32,446 nucleotides of DNA from Flavobacteriia bacterium (GTDB lineage: Bacteria > Bacteroidota > Bacteroidia > Flavobacteriales_D > Crocinitomicaceae). Within the stretch, counting starts at the first letter, position 1, and each line of letters starts with the position of its first letter. The notes beneath the pieces were generated by a model. It saw nothing but the letters and a program-made list of their open reading frames with translations. It did no database searches and was not told the origin of the DNA. The translations under genes and the position numbers were made by a program. The DNA is taken from assembly GCA_947464135.1 (NCBI GenBank), contig CANHVK010000022.1, positions 1 through 32,446 of the forward strand. Direction: 5' to 3'. This document shows, piece by piece, positions 7,773-17,970 of the stretch.

Positions 7773-9131
7773 GTGAAAACAAAGCAATTCAGAGTATTCT
7801 CGGTAGAAGATGACTCTATTTACAGAAGATTGATACAGCATAAAATTTCGATGAATAATGAAATTGATGTGGAGTCTTTTTCTGATGCAAAAACTTTATT
7901 ACAATCATTAAATAAAAACCCACACATCATTATTCTTGACTTAAACCTTCCCGATTTGGGAGGTGTTGAACTTGTCAATTCAATTCAAGAAACTTTACCA
8001 GACTGTATTATAATCGTTTTATCCTCACAAGATAAAATTGAACAAGTTGTAACCATATTAAAATCTGGTGTTTATGACTATATATTTAAAGATGACTTTG
8101 CTCTTGATCGACTTTGGTTGTCAGTAAATAATGCATTACGACAAATAGATTTAAATGACGAAATTAATAATCTAAGAAATGTAGTTTCTTCAAAGGTTAC
8201 TTTTTCTGAAAACATCAAAGGAATAAGTACTGAAATGCGCGATGTATTTCGACTTATGGAAAAAACGATAACGAATAATATTCCTGTTGAAATTTACGGC
8301 GAAACTGGTACTGGAAAAGAACTTGTTGCACGCGCTATTCATTTCAATTCATTAAGAAAATCAAAACCATACATTGCTTTAAATGTCGCTTCTTTCCCAA
8401 GAGAATTAATCGAAAGTGAATTATTTGGATATGAAAAAGGAGCATTTACAGGCGCACTTCAATCCAAACCAGGTAAATTAGAAGAAGCAAACGGAGGTAC
8501 CCTTTTTCTTGACGAAATAAGTGAAATGGAATCTGCCATGCAAGCTAAATTACTTCGGGCAATACAAGAAATGGAAGTAACAAGATTGGGATCTAATAAA
8601 CCAATTAAACTTAATTTTAGAATCATTATAGCCACTCATAAAAACTTAATACAAGAAGTAAAAGAAGGAAAATTTAGAGAAGATTTGTATTACAGACTTA
8701 TGGGTATGCGAATTGAATTACCTCCACTTAGAAAAAGGGGAAATGATATAATAGCATTGGCAAACCATTTTATACAAGATTATGCAACCAAGAACAAGTT
8801 ACCAATAAAAAAATTAAATCAGGAGAGTCAAAACGCATTACTTAAATATCGCTTCCCAGGAAATGTAAGAGAATTAAAAGCAATAATTGAAACTGCTTTT
8901 GTGATGAGTGAAGATGAGATTATCAATGAAAATGATCTACAATTAAATCAAATCAACTTATTAGAAAATTTATTAGGTACAGCTATGACGCTGGAAGAAT
9001 ATTCGATTAAAATTATTGAACATTACCTTCACAAAAACAACAATAATGTACTCAAAACAGCTAAAGATCTAGGTATTGGTAAAACCACTATTTATAGATA
9101 TATTAACGAAGGAAAAATTTTTATGAAATAA
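7773..9131 (+). CDS. Sigma-54-dependent response regulator (NtrC family)
   Basis: The 452-residue protein has three modules. Residues 1-125 are a receiver domain with acidic pocket VEDD and phosphoacceptor Asp56 in ILDLNLPD. Residues about 145-375 are an AAA+ sigma-54 interaction domain with Walker A GETGTGKE (176-183), the sigma-54 contact loop GAFTGA (223-228), Walker B GGTLFLDE and arginine-finger region FREDLYYRL. Residues about 405-452 are a Fis-type helix-turn-helix ending KTAKDLGIGKTTIYRYI. All functional motifs are intact, so it should activate RpoN promoters when phosphorylated. The start is GTG at 7773; the nearby ATG at 7768 is out of frame and stops after two codons. The partner hybrid kinase follows 5 bp downstream. 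Targets are unknown; surface or envelope genes nearby are possible but not shown. Confidence 0.96.
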   Translation: MKTKQFRVFSVEDDSIYRRLIQHKISMNNEIDVESFSDAKTLLQSLNKNPHIIILDLNLPDLGGVELVNSIQETLPDCIIIVLSSQDKIEQVVTILKSGVYDYIFKDDFALDRLWLSVNNALRQIDLNDEINNLRNVVSSKVTFSENIKGISTEMRDVFRLMEKTITNNIPVEIYGETGTGKELVARAIHFNSLRKSKPYIALNVASFPRELIESELFGYEKGAFTGALQSKPGKLEEANGGTLFLDEISEMESAMQAKLLRAIQEMEVTRLGSNKPIKLNFRIIIATHKNLIQEVKEGKFREDLYYRLMGMRIELPPLRKRGNDIIALANHFIQDYATKNKLPIKKLNQESQNALLKYRFPGNVRELKAIIETAFVMSEDEIINENDLQLNQINLLENLLGTAMTLEEYSIKIIEHYLHKNNNNVLKTAKDLGIGKTTIYRYINEGKIFMK

Positions 9132-9136
9132 TAAAT

Positions 9137-11425
9137 ATGTCAGAAGAAACAATGAATAAAATCTATTCGATTTTAAAATCAATCGAGACAATAAAAAACA
9201 GTGACGATCTTATAGAATTTACTTTAAATTCAATGATTGATTTACTTCAGATAGAATACATTCTTGTTTTCGAAAATGATTCTTTTTATAAACAGTATAC
9301 GAAAAATACATTGATGAATGAAGATGAAATAAACAAAATTATTTCTCTTAAAAATCTGAAATCAAAAGAAAACGAAACATATTTTTTTTATGAATTAAAA
9401 AATGGAGTAACTCTTTGTTTTATCTCTCCATTAAATTCTAATGTAGATGCTATTTCAATTATCATTCTCCAGCTTAATTTGAAAATTGAAAATTTAACTT
9501 TACAAGAAAAAATTGAATCAAATCAGGATCATGAGCAAACAAAAAACAAACGATTAATCTTAATTGAAAACATTCTTCTAAAAACAAAAGACGGTATTCA
9601 AGTCGCTGATGTTGATGGAAATTTGGTATATATAAACAAAGAAGTCAGCGAACGATTAGGTATCTCAGTTGATGCCGTTTCAAATTATAAAGTTTCTGAT
9701 TTTGAGCCCTTATTTAAAGATGAACTAAATTGGAAAAAACATATTGATGTTATTAAAAAGGAAGGTGTTATTGTAATTGAATCCATCAATTACCACGTTG
9801 GATCTCGCAAACAAATATCTGTAGAATTAATTGTTTCCATGCTTGAAATAGATGGTAATGAATACGTGATAGCAGCATCAAGAAACATAGATGAACGAAT
9901 TGCAAAACAAAATGAGCTGTTAGAATCTAAAATTCAAGCGGAAGAAATTGCTTCATTTAAGGATGAATTTATAGCAAATATAAGCCATGAAATTAGAACC
10001 CCTCTAAATGGCATCTTAGGATTATCCAGAGAACTATCTAAACATAACCTAACGGAAGAAACGCAAGAATTAATCAAACATATTCATGCTTCTGGTAATT
10101 TCTTGTCCTCAATTATAAATAATGTATTGGATATTTCTAAAATTAACAATGGAAATTTTGACATTCAAATTGAAGAAATTGATCTTAATCAAATTATTAG
10201 TCAAATAAAATCAATCATCTTACCTCAAACCACTGAAAAAGGAATTTCCTTTTCTATTTCGATTGCACCTGATATAAATACGGAACTATACACGGACGAA
10301 ATATGTTTAAAACAGATCTTAATCAACGTATTACACAATTCTGTTAAATTTACAAAAAAGGGCACTATTACTTTAGTAATCAGTAACTGTGACGAAAATC
10401 CAGACAAGGAAAAAAACTGTCTCTCATTTACGATTTCAGACACAGGTATTGGAATGAATCAAGAATTTATACCCCGTATCTTTGATAAATTTACACAAGA
10501 AGCTTCCACCGAAAAAATTAAAAATCAAGGCACTGGATTAGGAATGTCCATCACCAAGGAATTAATCGAAAAATTAGGTGGTAAAATAGCGGTTACATCA
10601 ATAAAAAATAAAGGAACATCTTTTAAAATCAGTATTCCTTTTACTAAAAGAAAGGTACAAATTCAACATATAGAAAAACCGGAAATCGGTGGTACCAATT
10701 TATATGGCAAGAAGATTTTAATTGTCGATGACAACCCAATAAATCGATTGGTTGTCAAATCATCATTACGAAAATTTGAAAATAAAATATCAGAATGTGA
10801 AAACGGAGCCGAAGCGTTAGATTTTCTGAAAAATAAAGCATCTGTAATTGATTTAATTCTCATGGACATTCAAATGCCTATCATGGATGGATTTGAAGCA
10901 AGTAAAAAAATAAGAGAAGAATTAAATTTAACTATTCCAATTGTTGGTCTTACTGCAAATTCACTTCATTTCTCAAAAGAAAATTACAAAAGTCATGGAA
11001 TGAACGAGTGTATTTTTAAACCATATGATGAATCATCTTTCATTCAAACATTGTCTTCAATTCTTCAACATAAAGAAACCTCATCCTTTTTTGATTTAAA
11101 TCATTTAAAAAAAATCACCTATGACGACAACTCCCTTTTCAATGAAATCATCACCTTATTCCACGATGCTATACCTCTTGAAATTAACAAGCTAGAAAAT
11201 CAAATTTTAAATCTACAATTCGAAGATTTCAAAAAAACAATTCACAAAATTAAGCCAAACATCCATACATTTAGAATATCAGAAATCATTGAAGATATTG
11301 ATTACCTAAATCAAATAGATCAAGCTACTTTCGTCAATCCGAACACAAAAGAAAGGACATTTAAAGTAATTCGAGTGCTAGAAAAAGTAAGAGATAATTT
11401 AAAAAGTAACCTTATTTTACTATAA
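9137..11425 (+). CDS. Soluble hybrid histidine kinase (GAF-like, PAS, HisKA, HATPase, receiver, Hpt-like)
   Basis: The 762-residue protein has no signal peptide or membrane segment. An N-terminal GAF-like region (about 10-130) is followed by a short linker and a PAS domain (about 143-255, DGIQVADVDGNLVYINKE). The kinase core has the H-box FIANISHEIRTPLNG with His284, N-box Asn401, and G-boxes DTGIGM and GTGLGM. A receiver domain (about 523-640) has Asp577 in LILMDIQMP. The tail (about 650-755) resembles an Hpt domain with His703 in TIHKIKPN. A complete His-Asp-His chain is thus present in one chain, and the regulator encoded 5 bp upstream supplies the final Asp56. The cytoplasmic layout suggests an internal or diffusible signal. 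The stop overlaps the opposing 2139-residue gene by 14 bp. The Hpt call is weaker than the others because the surrounding motif is not canonical. Confidence 0.95.
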   Translation: MSEETMNKIYSILKSIETIKNSDDLIEFTLNSMIDLLQIEYILVFENDSFYKQYTKNTLMNEDEINKIISLKNLKSKENETYFFYELKNGVTLCFISPLNSNVDAISIIILQLNLKIENLTLQEKIESNQDHEQTKNKRLILIENILLKTKDGIQVADVDGNLVYINKEVSERLGISVDAVSNYKVSDFEPLFKDELNWKKHIDVIKKEGVIVIESINYHVGSRKQISVELIVSMLEIDGNEYVIAASRNIDERIAKQNELLESKIQAEEIASFKDEFIANISHEIRTPLNGILGLSRELSKHNLTEETQELIKHIHASGNFLSSIINNVLDISKINNGNFDIQIEEIDLNQIISQIKSIILPQTTEKGISFSISIAPDINTELYTDEICLKQILINVLHNSVKFTKKGTITLVISNCDENPDKEKNCLSFTISDTGIGMNQEFIPRIFDKFTQEASTEKIKNQGTGLGMSITKELIEKLGGKIAVTSIKNKGTSFKISIPFTKRKVQIQHIEKPEIGGTNLYGKKILIVDDNPINRLVVKSSLRKFENKISECENGAEALDFLKNKASVIDLILMDIQMPIMDGFEASKKIREELNLTIPIVGLTANSLHFSKENYKSHGMNECIFKPYDESSFIQTLSSILQHKETSSFFDLNHLKKITYDDNSLFNEIITLFHDAIPLEINKLENQILNLQFEDFKKTIHKIKPNIHTFRISEIIEDIDYLNQIDQATFVNPNTKERTFKVIRVLEKVRDNLKSNLILL

Positions 11426-14400
11426 ACGGTTTTTGCTCATTCACCATATTCTCTCCAAGGATATTCAAATAATACAGACCGCTTGGTAAATTTGGAACGT
11501 TTATTTCAAATTGATCTTCATCCTGAACTAAATGAGATGGAAGTAGAAGTACATGTTTTCCAATCAAATCTGTAATCTGAATCTTTATTAATTGATTTGA
11601 ATAATCGTTTAGTTTAATTTTTATTTTACCATCTTCAATTGGATTTGGGAATATTTCCGAGTTATTTTTAGCTCTATCACCTTTATCGAAATATACTGAT
11701 TCTACTTCAGAATAACTTACTTTACCGTCAGTATCCGTTTGCTTTAATCGATAATACGAAAGTCCAATCAATGGGTTTTCATCTAAAAGTGAATAATATA
11801 ATTTATCAGAACTATTTCCAGCACCATTTTTTCTACCTATTTCACTAAAATCCTGACTATTTATTGATCGCTCAACCGTGAAATAGTCATTATTAATTTC
11901 ATTTTCAGTTGACCAATTTAAAGCTACTTTTTTGTCTATTAGTTTCGCTTGAAAGTAACTTAATTTTATTGGTAACGCACTTCCTTCATCTGGACTAAAT
12001 GGAGAAAAGGATGTTATATTCGTTCTTGTCAATGTCCAGGGGTTAGAACCACTCGCTGGAGTTGTTGTATGGGAATCCCATGCTCCATTAGTATAATGCG
12101 ATATATAACACAATGAACGATTAAAACCAGGTAATTCTTCAGCCGTATTCCATTGGATGGTCATGGTTACATCAGAACCACCAGGAGTAACTTCTTCAAC
12201 AAACCAAGTACGATCGATTTTATCCGTAGTTGAAGCTGCACCTGTAGTTCCATTAGCAAAGTGGTCACTTAAAATTTTAACACTAAAATCATCTGTAGTA
12301 CCAGCATTTTCTATATTACAAGGAGTATAGGAATTAAAAGTGTGTCCTACTGGAAAAAAGGTTTTTCCAATCGGCGCTCCAGGACCTAATCCTTTTTGCA
12401 CCAATTCCCCTGTAGATTCTGTTTGAACATAACTAGCAGCACTGTAACCTGTAACATAACCTGTTGAAGAAATATACATGTGGTTTGCCCATATATCAAT
12501 ATTCCCAAGGGTTAGTGTTAGACATTTTGTAACTGTCAAATCAGCAGTCAAATGTATCCCCCCACTTCCATTCATTGTTAAATTACGTATACTATCCTGA
12601 TAAAAAAGGGATGTTGGTATTTCTACTTCCGTAGTATTGTTTGTGAATTTAATTGTACTATTTGCTCCAATAGCTTTGATATATCCATTCGTTCGAACAG
12701 GAGTAACTGTACTTCCCAAAGTCAATGTATTTGCTCCAACTATGATTGATCCATTTGTCAAAGTTATTGATCCATTCAACGTGGTGTTATCTTGTAACGT
12801 ATATTCAGAACCAGAACCATTTAATATAAGATTAGATGATATCGGACTACCTCCTGTAGAAATAGTTTTACCAGTAGTTGTAGCAAGCAGATTTAAAGTC
12901 CCTGTGTGACTCCAAGTCATTCCACTAACTATAGTTAAATTATCATAGACATTAATCGTTGATGTACCTGCTATCGTTCCTGTAAAACCACTACAAGTTA
13001 TCTTATTACAATTTGAAGCTGATCCAATATTTACTTGTCCTGATCCTGAATTGAAATCAAAAACAACATTAATCGTAGATGTAGGTACAGCTGTCGCTAC
13101 TGGAGCGCCACCAGATGCATACGCCCAGTGATTCGCATAATCCGACCAGTTACCTGCTCCTCCTACCCAGTAATAGGTTCCAACAGGCCCTTCATAGCAT
13201 CCTTTATATACATTAGTAGATACTGTATTTCTATTACCAGTTGTTCCATATATATCTTCTGTACATCCTGAAATTGCTGATAAATCTGCTCCAAGATAAA
13301 TAACGTTCATAGTTGAAATAGAAGCATCCGAATTAATCGTTAAAGCGGTCGTTGTGTAAGTACTATTAGTACCTCCATAATCATCCGAAGCGCTATTAAA
13401 CGTTGCACTTGAAATATTTGAACCATTTACTTTTGCAAAATTAGAACCTGTGGATGAATTCATATAAAAATTATGATCCATAGTACACGTTGGTGTGGAA
13501 CTTGCTCCCCAGAAGACTAAACTGTTTGTTGAAGCACAATTGTTCTGAAAAACATTGTTTTTGTAAACAAAGGTGTTTGCTGTTGAAGAAACTTGATAAA
13601 CTGCTGCAGTAACTGGGTTGCTTGAAACAGATCCGCCAAGTTCAATGGTATTATAATAAAAAGAAGCGGTTTTACTGGTAGAAGTATTTACAAGTTGTAA
13701 TCCATACAACACCGAATTGACATTGTAATTTGTTGTACCATCTGTATTTTTTACCGATATAAAATTATTGATATAACTTTTGTTGTATGCATTATCATAC
13801 CAACCTACTATAGTTGGAGCATTTGTATTTGCCGAATAAAGATTTCTAATAATATTTTTTGTATTTGAAACCACAGAAGAATTTGTACTTCCAGCATAAA
13901 TACCATAAACCGTACTTGAAACCGCGGTAGCACTTGTTACACCAAGTATATCAACTAAATTGTTTGTCAAACTCGCAATAGCATTTGAACCATTTCCGAT
14001 AGCAATACCAGCAATGTTATAGGCAAAAGAAGCACCTGTTCCCGAAATTCCTTTTATTGTATTTGATGTAATAACGGAAGTTGTTGTTGTGTTTCCAAAA
14101 ACTATTCCGGCATGATTATTTACAACATCGGTTGTGAAAGGATTACAAGTAGCAGTGGAAGCAATTGATATATTTCCAACAGATCCATTCCCAATTACAT
14201 TCAATGAAACAGTATTATTTCCAGAAGTATTATTTAGATATATACCTTTAAAAAATCCATTTGCACAAGTAATGGTATGAATGGTATTTGTATTCACATT
14301 TGTAACTGCATTAGCATCAGAATACACGCCAGCTAACAAAGCAGAAGCATTTGTTGAAGAATAATTGGAAACACTTTTTATTAAATTATTCGTAATATTA

Positions 14401-17400
14401 ATTGGTGATGTTCCTTTTATATTATACACTCCATAAAACAACGATGCCCCTGTTCCATATATATTTATGTTTGAGATTGTGTTGGAACTAATTGTTGGAA
14501 CTCCAGTTGCGTTTTGATAAATACCATAAAACTGACATACACCAGCAGCCGTTAAATTCCCTCCTATTGAAATTGAATTTGCTGATGACACGCTACCCAT
14601 TTTGTTTCCACTTATTGATGTTGTACTTGTATTACCAGTATAAATTCCATGAAAAGTGTATCCTTTTCCTGAAACATTGGAAGTATTAATGTTTCCTATA
14701 CCATTATTTTGAATGGCAACTGCTCCTGATGCATAACAATAAATCCCTTGGATTAATCCTCCTGTATTTGTTGAATTTACTGTAATATCATGCGTAGAAT
14801 TAGTTGTTGTATCACCTATAATATTAGCTGAAGTTGTACCGATATTGACATTTCCCGCACCAGTAACATAAATCCCTGTGAAAATTCCAGCATTTGTACT
14901 TTGACTCGATGTAGTGTTAAAAGTTATGTTTCTTATGACATTTCCCTGAATGGAATTTGTTGCACTTGTACTGCCGCTTAAATATATCGGGAACATATGA
15001 TTCGCCGAAGAATTCATTACGAAAGAACTTCCTCCACAACTTGCTTCTTGTCCTCCAAAATAATTACCCGAGATTGTATACCCACTTCCAGTACCAATTT
15101 GTATTCCATATACATTCGCAGCAGGACTACTAATTGCCGAAGTCTGATATAAATGATTGCCAGAAATAGTCCAAGCATCTGAATCAGTAGACACATTTAT
15201 AGCTGCGCGTTGGAAATTAATAATATTATTATCTTTTATAAAATTATAACTATTTAATTTACCACTGGATTCACCTAAAGAAAGGATTCCATAATAATAT
15301 GTATTTGTTGATTGGGGTTGTATTATATTGTTCCTAATTGTATCGTATTTATTGCCCGTAGTTCCAGACAGTGAACTCCCGGAAAAAAAGACTAACCCTT
15401 CACTCGTAGAAGTACTTCCCCCTTTTATTGTACAATAACGAACGCAATTATAATTTGCTTCGTTACTAAAATTTACCACTGGAGCATTTACATGCGTATT
15501 AATGATTTGTAATTGTGATGTTGTTCCAACACCCCCAGGCCTACCATCTATTGTTACATAATCTCCTTTGTTAAAATAGAGAATTCCTCCTGCAGTTGAC
15601 TCACTGCCAGAAATAGTTAAGCCGGTTGCTCCTGCGGCAGGACGGATAGTCAGTGTATTTGAGCTCCCCATACAGTTAAATGGGTCTATCAAAATAGGAA
15701 AAGATTCACTAGTACTTACATAATTACTTTGTAATTCCAACACCAAAGAATTAGCCAATCCATAATTTGAAATAACCGCCATTGCTGCTGTCAAGGTAGC
15801 ATAATTTCCAGTTGGCCCAACTGTTTTCGTTCCTCCTAAATTACAAATGTAGGTCATTGGGGTATTGTTGTTATAAGTACCCATCACAAAGGATACACCA
15901 TTCAATAAATTCATGTTGGTGATTCCAGTTCGAGAAGCTGTAGGATTGGGTATGGTACCTGAAGATGTACCATGTGTACCTAACACCCCTACTACTCCCC
16001 CTGTATAAGTTGGTAAGCAGATATTATTTACAGAACCACCAGGTGTATTTACAAAGGTACCTCCCGAATAAGCTATCGAAATCGACGTACCTCCAGCCAA
16101 TGTACATGCTGTAATATCAAATGTAGCGCCTTCTTGAACCTTAACAATCGTATTTCCTCCGTCTGTCACTGTGCAATTTACAATCGATTCATATCCAAAT
16201 GTTGGCACCATTGTAATGTACCCACCAGTTGTAATATTTGCTGTTGTCGTTATTTGAACAGCCCCTAACTGACTTGCTGATTTAGCAAAGGGAAATAACC
16301 CGTAATAATTCCCTGAATTTGGAGTAATTGTGGTACTTGTAGGTATATAGCGCTTAAAAACACCATTATTCAATCGGCTATAAAAGCCACCTGCCGTATA
16401 ACTCAATGTGTTTGCTGATGCTGAAGTTCCAATTTGTAAAGTATACCCATTTAAATCATGATATCCCTCTACTACGCTCAACGTACCAGCATTTGCAACG
16501 GTAAGATCGCTATTCATTCGTACTCCTTGTGCATTGTCAAAAGTTAAACTACCAGCAGTTTTTGTTGCATTGATATCTCCCGAATATTGTGTACTTGTTC
16601 CATTATACCAATACCTAGCACCAGTACTACACAAACGAGTTGTTGTCTGAATACACCCTAACGCAGCAGTTGAAGTGAGACCATCCGAATGACCTATTTT
16701 CAAAGTAGCTCCTGAAGAAATTGTTGTAGTACCTATCCCAGAAGTATAATATGGATGTGGAATATCTAAGGTTCCACCGCTATTTACTGTTAATGATAAA
16801 TCGGCAACAAAATTAGAGCCTAGGGTCACCAACGCACCACTATTAATCACAAATGGTGTACTTGATGTTGTAAATGTTCCTGCTGTATAAGTAAATGTTT
16901 GACTCCCCGATTTTGTAAAATAAACTACATTCGATGTATTTGGCCCCCCATTGGTAAATGTTCCTCCTGTAATAGTCACATCACCTCCCCAATACGTACT
17001 GGCTGAATAACTATAACTTTTTCCTACATCAAACGTTCCTCCAGACAAAGTAAAACTACCTAACACTTCAAAAATAGCGTCATGACCACCTACTCCAGTA
17101 TTTATCACATAAAAAGATCCTGCTGATTGAATAAAATTTCCATTTATGGTTAATCGAGCGACACTTGAGTTATTACACCAATTTAAAGCCCCTGTATTAC
17201 CTGTTTTTGAGATTGTAAAATTCCCTGCTACAACCCTGGATGTAGCATCACTCGAATTCAAATTATAGGAATTACTTCCGGATTGTATATTCCAAATCAC
17301 ATGACCATAATTGGTTGAAGAAGCACCTAAACAACTAACAAAAGCACCATTGGTTGTTTCAAAATTCTGAAATTCAATAGTCGATGTTGATGCAAATGAC

Positions 17401-17831
17401 TCTGTACCATTGAATAAAGTAGTTGCATTATTTATTGTTGCATGATTAAAAATATATTTTCCGCCAGCATTTATATTAAACTGTCCGCCAGAAGCAGAGG
17501 AAGTAATGGTTGTTTGGGCATTTCCATATACAATTCCACCATTACTAATTGTTAAAATCTGAATTGCATTTGCTGTTTGAATAGTAAGAGTTCCTTCTAC
17601 TTGAACAGTACCTGTTACATTCCAAGCATTTGTTGTTGTAAGTTGGTGTCCTGATTTTATAATAAACAGATCGCCACTCGTAAAATCTGCCGGCCGTTGA
17701 CCATTTCCATTTTGAGTCTTTGACCAATTATTTAAATCATTGGGATCTCCGTTTGATACCGCTGAATAAAATGTAAAAGAAAACAAATTATATGAAACTA
17801 TAAAACAAGTAATTAAACATACATAGCGCAT
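11412..17831 (-). CDS. Giant beta-helix T9SS type A cargo protein, 2139 residues
   Basis: A signal peptide (residues 1-18, YVCLITCFIVSYNLFSF) leads into NGDPNDLNNWS, a common start of Bacteroidota surface proteins. Residues about 40-655 are short beta-strand repeats of the type LTVNSGGTLDI. Residues about 665-1500 form a right-handed beta-helix with many GIY..ISNNTI..I repeats, closed by EDIYGTTGNRN and YKGCYEG near 1540. A second module starts YYWVGGAGNWSD (about 1553). Near the end are an Fn3-like stretch (about 1954-2055, NNDYFTVERS and YYRLKQTDTDGK) and the type A sorting domain (about 2060-2139, FPNPIEDGKIKI ... LPSGLYYLNI). Function is probably adhesion or surface coat; no catalytic motif is seen. 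Its C-terminal third and its helix module are paralogous to the 3270-residue neighbour. It is Asn/Ser/Thr-rich. It overlaps the kinase gene tail to tail. Confidence 0.93.
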   Translation of the reverse strand: MRYVCLITCFIVSYNLFSFTFYSAVSNGDPNDLNNWSKTQNGNGQRPADFTSGDLFIIKSGHQLTTTNAWNVTGTVQVEGTLTIQTANAIQILTISNGGIVYGNAQTTITSSASGGQFNINAGGKYIFNHATINNATTLFNGTESFASTSTIEFQNFETTNGAFVSCLGASSTNYGHVIWNIQSGSNSYNLNSSDATSRVVAGNFTISKTGNTGALNWCNNSSVARLTINGNFIQSAGSFYVINTGVGGHDAIFEVLGSFTLSGGTFDVGKSYSYSASTYWGGDVTITGGTFTNGGPNTSNVVYFTKSGSQTFTYTAGTFTTSSTPFVINSGALVTLGSNFVADLSLTVNSGGTLDIPHPYYTSGIGTTTISSGATLKIGHSDGLTSTAALGCIQTTTRLCSTGARYWYNGTSTQYSGDINATKTAGSLTFDNAQGVRMNSDLTVANAGTLSVVEGYHDLNGYTLQIGTSASANTLSYTAGGFYSRLNNGVFKRYIPTSTTITPNSGNYYGLFPFAKSASQLGAVQITTTANITTGGYITMVPTFGYESIVNCTVTDGGNTIVKVQEGATFDITACTLAGGTSISIAYSGGTFVNTPGGSVNNICLPTYTGGVVGVLGTHGTSSGTIPNPTASRTGITNMNLLNGVSFVMGTYNNNTPMTYICNLGGTKTVGPTGNYATLTAAMAVISNYGLANSLVLELQSNYVSTSESFPILIDPFNCMGSSNTLTIRPAAGATGLTISGSESTAGGILYFNKGDYVTIDGRPGGVGTTSQLQIINTHVNAPVVNFSNEANYNCVRYCTIKGGSTSTSEGLVFFSGSSLSGTTGNKYDTIRNNIIQPQSTNTYYYGILSLGESSGKLNSYNFIKDNNIINFQRAAINVSTDSDAWTISGNHLYQTSAISSPAANVYGIQIGTGSGYTISGNYFGGQEASCGGSSFVMNSSANHMFPIYLSGSTSATNSIQGNVIRNITFNTTSSQSTNAGIFTGIYVTGAGNVNIGTTSANIIGDTTTNSTHDITVNSTNTGGLIQGIYCYASGAVAIQNNGIGNINTSNVSGKGYTFHGIYTGNTSTTSISGNKMGSVSSANSISIGGNLTAAGVCQFYGIYQNATGVPTISSNTISNINIYGTGASLFYGVYNIKGTSPINITNNLIKSVSNYSSTNASALLAGVYSDANAVTNVNTNTIHTITCANGFFKGIYLNNTSGNNTVSLNVIGNGSVGNISIASTATCNPFTTDVVNNHAGIVFGNTTTTSVITSNTIKGISGTGASFAYNIAGIAIGNGSNAIASLTNNLVDILGVTSATAVSSTVYGIYAGSTNSSVVSNTKNIIRNLYSANTNAPTIVGWYDNAYNKSYINNFISVKNTDGTTNYNVNSVLYGLQLVNTSTSKTASFYYNTIELGGSVSSNPVTAAVYQVSSTANTFVYKNNVFQNNCASTNSLVFWGASSTPTCTMDHNFYMNSSTGSNFAKVNGSNISSATFNSASDDYGGTNSTYTTTALTINSDASISTMNVIYLGADLSAISGCTEDIYGTTGNRNTVSTNVYKGCYEGPVGTYYWVGGAGNWSDYANHWAYASGGAPVATAVPTSTINVVFDFNSGSGQVNIGSASNCNKITCSGFTGTIAGTSTINVYDNLTIVSGMTWSHTGTLNLLATTTGKTISTGGSPISSNLILNGSGSEYTLQDNTTLNGSITLTNGSIIVGANTLTLGSTVTPVRTNGYIKAIGANSTIKFTNNTTEVEIPTSLFYQDSIRNLTMNGSGGIHLTADLTVTKCLTLTLGNIDIWANHMYISSTGYVTGYSAASYVQTESTGELVQKGLGPGAPIGKTFFPVGHTFNSYTPCNIENAGTTDDFSVKILSDHFANGTTGAASTTDKIDRTWFVEEVTPGGSDVTMTIQWNTAEELPGFNRSLCYISHYTNGAWDSHTTTPASGSNPWTLTRTNITSFSPFSPDEGSALPIKLSYFQAKLIDKKVALNWSTENEINNDYFTVERSINSQDFSEIGRKNGAGNSSDKLYYSLLDENPLIGLSYYRLKQTDTDGKVSYSEVESVYFDKGDRAKNNSEIFPNPIEDGKIKIKLNDYSNQLIKIQITDLIGKHVLLLPSHLVQDEDQFEINVPNLPSGLYYLNILGENMVNEQKPFIVK

Positions 17832-17854
17832 TGACTTATTTTTAAGTTGAGATG

Positions 17855-17862
17855 CAAATATA
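17855..17862 (-). promoter_or_regulatory. Candidate -7 box for the 2139-residue gene
   Basis: Read on the minus strand the bases are TATATTTG, a perfect match to the Bacteroidota -7 consensus TAnnTTTG, 23 bp before the start codon. No TTTG lies at the usual 19-21 bp upstream spacing; TTG triplets lie 14 and 23 bp away. The predicted leader is about 16-20 nt. Confidence 0.5.
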
Positions 17863-17908
17863 AGTACTCCGCCTTACAATTTTTCCAATTTGGGAAAAGA
17901 AATAGTAA

Positions 17909-17962
17909 AAAGACGAAAGACTATTAGATAAAAGACTTTGAGACAAAAGACCGCTAGACTTT
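17909..17962. repeat. AAAGAC-word low-complexity repeat
   Basis: The words AAAAGACG, AAAGACT, AAAAGACT, AAAAGACC and AGACTT recur through this stretch, with TTAGATAAAAGACT as the longest. The same wording recurs at 30606-30640, which indicates a dispersed intergenic repeat family in this genome. Confidence 0.6.
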
Positions 17963-17970
17963 TTACTTAC

